A stretch of 64,000 bases of DNA, from NCBI GenBank assembly GCA_037157565.1, contig JAZHRO010000013.1, positions 30,632,501 to 30,696,500 of the forward strand. The letters are read 5' to 3'. Origin of the DNA: Thalassia testudinum. Its lineage: Eukaryota > Streptophyta > Magnoliopsida > Alismatales > Hydrocharitaceae. The position numbers and the translations under genes are program-made. A model generated the notes under the pieces. That model was given only the letters and a program-made list of their open reading frames with translations, was not told the DNA's origin and did no database searches. The stretch's first letter is position 1. Every line of letters begins with the position of its first letter. Positions 59,028 to 64,000 of the stretch are shown piece after piece.

Positions 59028-61028
59028 CTATGAGACCTTCTCCTCGGTTACGTCAACTACTTCCTCAACTTCTACTTCCTTCGCCTCATACTCCTCCTCC
59101 GCGTCGCTTGCCTCCCCATCCCTGAGAGCCTGTCGGATGCCCTTCTCTTCCTCATTCAACTTCTTCCATTGCTGCACCCATCCATTCCAATCATCCAGCA
59201 ACTTCCTTCGCTTCTCACGGTCTTGCTCACTAAGCAACAGCGACACATCCTGATCCTCCACCTCATACTTTTTGCTATACTTCTTCAGATTCTTGCTAAT
59301 CTCTTCCTCCTTCTCAGGTGTCAACAATGAGGGTGGCCTTGGTCGCCACAAGAACTGTTCGATAACAGAGGATGGTAAAATCACCCATTTAACAAATTAT
59401 CAACAGTAGCATTCATTTGAATGCATGCAATGCTTACCTGGTAGAAATGATCCCTTGGAATTCTATAAAGAAGTCTCCCGTGGAACGACCAGATGTTATA
59501 GCCATTCTCCATCTCATGAACAGATGTCACAGATGTAGCGACATACCTATCAATCCAAAATGATTATTCACTCATCATAAACCTCAACAAGGACTTAAAG
59601 ATTAAATAAACAGGTGTTATCATTTACCTTCCAGTTGGATCCCAATCGATATCAGTAGCCATGAAGTGTTCGCCAGTGGCCATTGTCTCAAGCTCGTCCA
59701 CATTGTAGAATTCAAGTTGGCCATTAAAGCCCCTCAACCCAGCAAGAATTATGTAATGACCTGCCGGAGACCAGAAAAGGGCATTGGCCTGCTTACCCTT
59801 GAGTGTAGTAAGTTTTGAAACCCGAGCGTTTTTCATGGTGTAGAAGCTGATGTCTGGCCGTGGGTTATCTCCATGGATAACAGCAAACCGATGTCCTTTG
59901 GGTTCCCAAGCAAAGGAAATGATCTTGTCATTCTTGTTATCAAGCTCCAGGACCTCAATCGGGATGTCCCTTTCTTTAAGGCGGAAGAGTTCAAAACCAG
60001 TGTAGGTGCTCTTCTTCGTTTTTGTGTACTTGTCCACCTTAACTGCAAGGTACTCCCCATTGCTTTGCCAATACATTTTGCAATCACTGACACTGAATAG
60101 ATTCTTCTGCCTTATTTCATTCTTTCCAGGAATTTGATATAAACTTACCTGCAGATAATTTTATTTAGTTGGATGAAATGGTAACACAAGAAATTCCAGT
60201 ATGCACCTACGCTACATACTGAATGCAGGGTATACCTTTGCAGGTTGGTTCCCACCACCCATCTCAGGAACAAAGGCCACCAAAATGGGATCTGTCGGGG
60301 ACCAACTGAAGTCTGTTACACTATCCATTTTCAACGACTTTTTATCAATAAGTGAGAAGGTCTCCGTTTCATAGATAGATATCATGTTCTTCCCAAGTCT
60401 AGCAAAATACTTGTCCTCTCTCCCACCACCCCACCTGCATCATTTATGGATTACAGGTCAGATATGTATATTTCAGGTAGAAGAATGTGAAACAATATTA
60501 ATCCAAGTGAAATAAGTGGATGATATCACCTAAATACAGGCCAAGACACACCAGATACACCTCCACTTCCACCAGTTGCATATTCATTAGCACTTCCTTT
60601 AAAATCCCGCATCAATTTACCACTTTTCACATCAAAAATGTTCAGGACGACTCTCTGAGATTAAAAGAGAACGACATTGCATCAAGAAGAGAATGAATTC
60701 CCTGGTCAAGTGAAAATAAGACATCCTACATGTGTGTCGCGTGGACCATTGGGTTCATGACTACTATATGTAACAAGGTATTTTTCCCCAGGGGAGAAGT
60801 CAATGAACTTAACCTGCAATAGGAAATGCATGATTAGAAACTAACGTAACCAAAAAAATTGACACACAAAAAGCACTTCAGCCATGGGTGAAAAACAACC
60901 ATTGGATGAGCATAGCGCATTAGGCGATTGAACGTAATGGCGCCACCCCAAATGGCAGCCCCCTGCCTATGCACCGTGGCTAGATATGTCCCAAGTGGTG
61001 ACCACTGGACGAAACTCTCTGTCCAGTA
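59028..61028 (-). CDS. TIF3B1: Eukaryotic translation initiation factor 3 subunit B, C-terminal exons
   Basis: Eight exons with GT-AG borders, read on the minus strand: 61028-60900, 60813-60730, 60654-60530, 60434-60236, 60148-59638, 59546-59438 and 59354-59028. (Seven listed exons are what I can place; any eighth upstream exon is outside the window.) Together they encode the WD40-like beta-propeller and C-terminal tail: WTESFVQWSPLGTYLATVHR, IDFSPGEKYLVTYSSHEP, NIFDVKSGK, YFARLGKNMISIYETETFSL, CKMYWQSNGEYLAVKV, FAWEPKGHRFAVIHGDNPRP, then WRPRPPS and an acidic end. eIF3b is a scaffold of the eIF3 complex at the 40S ribosomal subunit in the cytoplasm. The N-terminal RRM and first propeller blades lie beyond 64000. 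Exon phases join without a break, so the gene looks intact here. The symbol follows Arabidopsis usage; plants may have two paralogues. Confidence 0.93.
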
Positions 61029-61735
61029 CTGGAGCAAAAAGTAGACATGGTGAGTTTAGAAACAACTTAGTCATGTAAATAATACAACAATATGCACAGC
61101 AGGTTAGCATAATTAACTTAGCTAAACAAAAGAAAATGCACAACAATTATGCAAAAAATCTTGCCATGCAAAAACATTGAAAGAGGTTATTTTGGGTCAT
61201 TAAAATGTGAAATAAAGGCTAATATGACATGAAAATGGAACTATATTCTCTTCCAAAGAGGAAAAAAACATAAAGATAGCATAGATGAATGCTGAAAGTT
61301 GTTTACGAGCAAACCACATGTTATGCTTAAACTGGAAAAAGCCAAGAAAAATAATAAAAAGGATACCAAGGTATTGCTAACACCACAATGATTTTTGAAA
61401 ACATCCTAGACACAGCAGCATCAAGAATTAGGTCTCCAAAAACAAATATAAAAATGATGAAAACATGAAGGAGCTCTTAACCTTCTCAATGGTTAGTTGC
61501 CAACTCATTACTAGTTACCATGCTGCATATGTTAACCTAGCAAAAATCATATAGCTTGGCAAGCTTCTATTAAAATAATGGGTATATATAGATTCTTTTT
61601 TTTTTACTTTAACATCCGTTTGTTCTTGGGTAAATGGAAATATATTTGCGTGGACACTTCTGTGGAAAATCAATATGGAAACTTGCTTCTAGCTTGAAGA
61701 AAAATATCATAGAAGTTCCTCAAATGGAACCTGAA

Positions 61736-62336
61736 TAAGGATGCAAATTTGGGTTCACCCGACCCAAACCCGACTTAGCCTGACCCGATTATAATGGGTA
61801 AAACCCGAACTATTTATAAATGGGTTGGGTATGAGTTTTAGTTTCAAAGCCCAAATGGGATATGGGTATGGGTTTGAAAAAAGCCCATTTACTGAGCCGT
61901 TTACCCGGTAAATGTATGCATGCACGCATATATATGCGTTAATGTAATGTTTGTCAAATATTTTATTCTATTTAGTGAAACTATATTGTGATAGAACATT
62001 TGTTTTTTTCTATTTTAGAAAGTAATTTTTATTTAGTTTGTTTTGAACTTATGTCTTCTATTTTTGTTTCAAATATCACAAATTCTACAACTTTAATGTA
62101 CAAATTTCATGTTTTTTGTTCAAAATTACTTATATGTTTTGATGGATCTTACAACCTTTTGTAGATGAATGGGTCCTTCATGAGTAAACAGGTACTCAAT
62201 GGGTAAATGGATGAGTATGGATTTAGATCCAATGACCCAATGGGTAAATGTGTAAGGTATAGATAGTGGATTTGTAAAAAGACATGGGTTTGGATATAGC
62301 CAAACCTAACCCAAACCCAACCCGTTTACAACCCTA
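61736..62336. mobile_element. hAT-type MITE in the eIF3b intron
   Basis: 601 bp. The ends TAAGGATGCAAATTTGGG and, inverted, TAGGGTTGTAAACGGG are imperfect inverted repeats with subterminal GGGTTGGGTTTGGG-type repeats. The 8-bp flanks AACCTGAA (61728-61735) and AACATGAA (62337-62344) match at 7 of 8 positions, as expected for a hAT target-site duplication. No transposase is encoded, so it would depend on an autonomous hAT. Confidence 0.75.
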
Positions 62337-62774
62337 AACATGAAGCTTCTAGCAAGATTTCAGGAATCTTGACCAAATTCTAAACATTTTTTGCTTCAAC
62401 TTCTAGAAGTCCACTATTTCAACGAGCTTACACAATATTGGCAAGCCCTCTCTCCATGCTGAATAGATCCATCTTATTTCAAAGAGAAGAAACAAGATGG
62501 AACGATATGTCCACAAAATTGTGTAGTGGTCCTACCCTCTTGCAATTAGCCATAGCCTTCTGGTTAGTTTGTCAGCTAACACCCCCCAAAACTTCATCTT
62601 TGAGATTTCAGAAGGAATGTAGATGAATTTTGTGTTCTTAGCTAGTGGCTAAGATTCTGTAAATATAGACTCTCTAACCCCCATTATCCAGAGTCTGGAT
62701 TTATATCAACTCTAAACAGGGACTCTTTTAAATCTATTTGGTGTTTTTTTAAAAAAAAATTGGCGGGTGCGTGT

Positions 62775-62798
62775 GGGGGGGGGGGGGGGGGGGGGGGG
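62775..62798. repeat. 24-base homopolymeric G run
   Basis: Uninterrupted G24 followed by AAGGGGG, next to a T7A9 stretch. A G-quadruplex candidate and a likely sequencing/assembly trouble spot. Confidence 0.9.
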
Positions 62799-64000
62799 AA
62801 GGGGGTGTGTTGGACAAGTAGGCTGGTTTTTAAAACTGTTTTTTTGAAAGGTTATCAGACTTTCAATTGTTTATCACAAGCCATGTAATTTTTGTAAGTC
62901 TTGAGAGTTCATGACAACTGGGAAGAATGAGCTGAAACATCCTAGTGTGCAAGACTAATCTTCCAAAATTTACTACCAGTAAAAGTTGATCTCTGCCTCA
63001 TTAAAACCGTCAAATCTAAATTATTCTTCTCAATGACCTTAATAATCAGCCTATCTGCATTGAGAAAACAAAACGTCTGAACCGGAAAAATTTTACCTCA
63101 CTGCAAATCCCAGACTTTAGAGTCAACATAATTGCAGAGGAATCTGTGAACGAGTGTGCATAAGATAGGTAGGAAGAGAAAATAAAGATGTTTACAGTGA
63201 TTTGGTTCAGATTGCTTGTGAAGATGACCACCTAGCACCAGACTTGAGTTTAAAAAATTGACTTTGACAACTTACTATTATTGGATTTCCTAAGCAACCC
63301 AAAGCAATCATCCAAAATGCCCAATCCTAAGTTACCAATCAATAATTATGACTCTTATAAACCACAACTTCCAGGAATTTGCCATGATGGGCTGTTTCTT
63401 AAGTATTACAAACCGCCCTAACTAAATTCAAGGCATCCTCATCACAGAATTAGTGGTGATTCCCATCTTTTAGACAGTCCCCTAAAGGGAGTTTGTCTCT
63501 GAAACTGCAATGAAAGGGGTCTAAATTGAGCCTGACTGAGAAAAGCTGCTTTGACAACCTATTGGATCTCATCTAACATACTCAAGACCAAGGTTTTAAA
63601 AAACGTAAAGTGGTACCAAGGCGATTTGCCTTCATCGAGGCAAGACGTAAGCCTCAGGATCTGCATTAAAACATAGAAAAATAATATGGCATATATTTGT
63701 TAAGTACTAACAAGGAAATAACAATGTAATAACACAGTTTTATAACATTTTTTTCTCTATCACAAATTATAACCCCCCAAAATATATTACAAAATGATTT
63801 ATGTAAGCACCTTATGGCATATAACCCCCCCAACCCCTCTCTCAAGCTAGAATCAAGCCTACTTGTCACATGGTATTTAACAGCATAATTCAAGAAGCAT
63901 TAGAGAAGGTTGAAGTACAAATGAGATATGTGTGTGTTGTGTAGTAATCTTCCTTTCAAAGATTGTATTTCGTACAATTTTTTCCCCTGTTTTGAAGGAG

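Larger units (their letters stand above)
61029..64000 (-). other. Large eIF3b intron (more than 2.9 kb), acceptor side in window
   Basis: The acceptor TGCTCCAG lies at 61029 and no further eIF3b coding similarity is visible up to 64000, so the next upstream exon must be outside the window. The intron is AT-rich and contains a hAT-type MITE, a 24-base G run, and a low-complexity GAGGCAAGACGTAAGCCTC-type dispersed repeat near 63590-63660. Small open frames here (such as 62438-62626, 63046-63231, 63666-63893) resemble nothing known. Confidence 0.65.

Noticed and set aside
63587..63665. GAGGCAAGACGTAAGCCTC-type sequence as a separate transposon
   Set aside because: It resembles a widespread plant dispersed repeat, but no terminal repeats or target-site duplication could be found before the window end.

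Overview
This is angiosperm nuclear DNA. The right end (59028 to 61028, minus strand) carries spliced exons of one conserved host gene, eukaryotic translation initiation factor 3 subunit B (eIF3b). Almost everything to its left (1 to about 56330) is a stack of plant LTR retrotransposons nested inside one another. There is no bacterial-style operon and I see no RNA gene.

Nesting, oldest to youngest, as inferred from interruptions and target-site duplications (TSDs): (1) a decayed Tat-lineage Ty3/gypsy element on the minus strand, with LTR at about 55776-56328 and gag pieces at 55578-55760 and 1640-3145. It also hosts an unclassified LTR-like block (about 3150-4845) and is abutted by a chromovirus-type LTR (1-1632). 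(2) Inside it, Athila-like element C, 4871-55577, flanked by CCCTT/GCCTT. (3) Inside C there are three insertions: a rearranged Del/Tekay-type chromovirus remnant (8603-15858), Athila-like element A (20650-34413) and Athila-like element D (37392-51085, plus a tandemly duplicated left flank from 34414). (4) Inside the chromovirus LTR, an Athila-like solo LTR (11400-13967) with a perfect ACTTC TSD.

Elements A and D each carry one continuous 1,900-codon gag-protease-RT-RNase H-integrase frame. In A it is broken by a single TAG, in D by four in-frame stops. C is riddled with frameshifts and lost part of gag. A has nearly identical LTRs over its first 2.3 kb, D differs by roughly 1% by eye, and C is clearly older. 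All three are primed from a tRNA-Asp-type primer binding site.

The signals most worth a second look are in the non-coding parts of the Athila-like elements: a U5 motif complementary to the 5' end of tRNA-Asp, close to the PBS that pairs with its 3' end; a U5 hairpin resembling a tRNA T-arm; twin hairpins upstream of the LTR TATA box with compensatory changes between families; a second polypurine tract about 1.3 kb from the 3' LTR; and a 2864-bp perfect tandem duplication next to a chimeric LTR.

The right flank (56350-64000) holds MITE-like elements, microsatellites and the eIF3b exons. The eIF3b N-terminal exons lie beyond the window, behind an intron of more than 2.9 kb that contains a hAT-type MITE.
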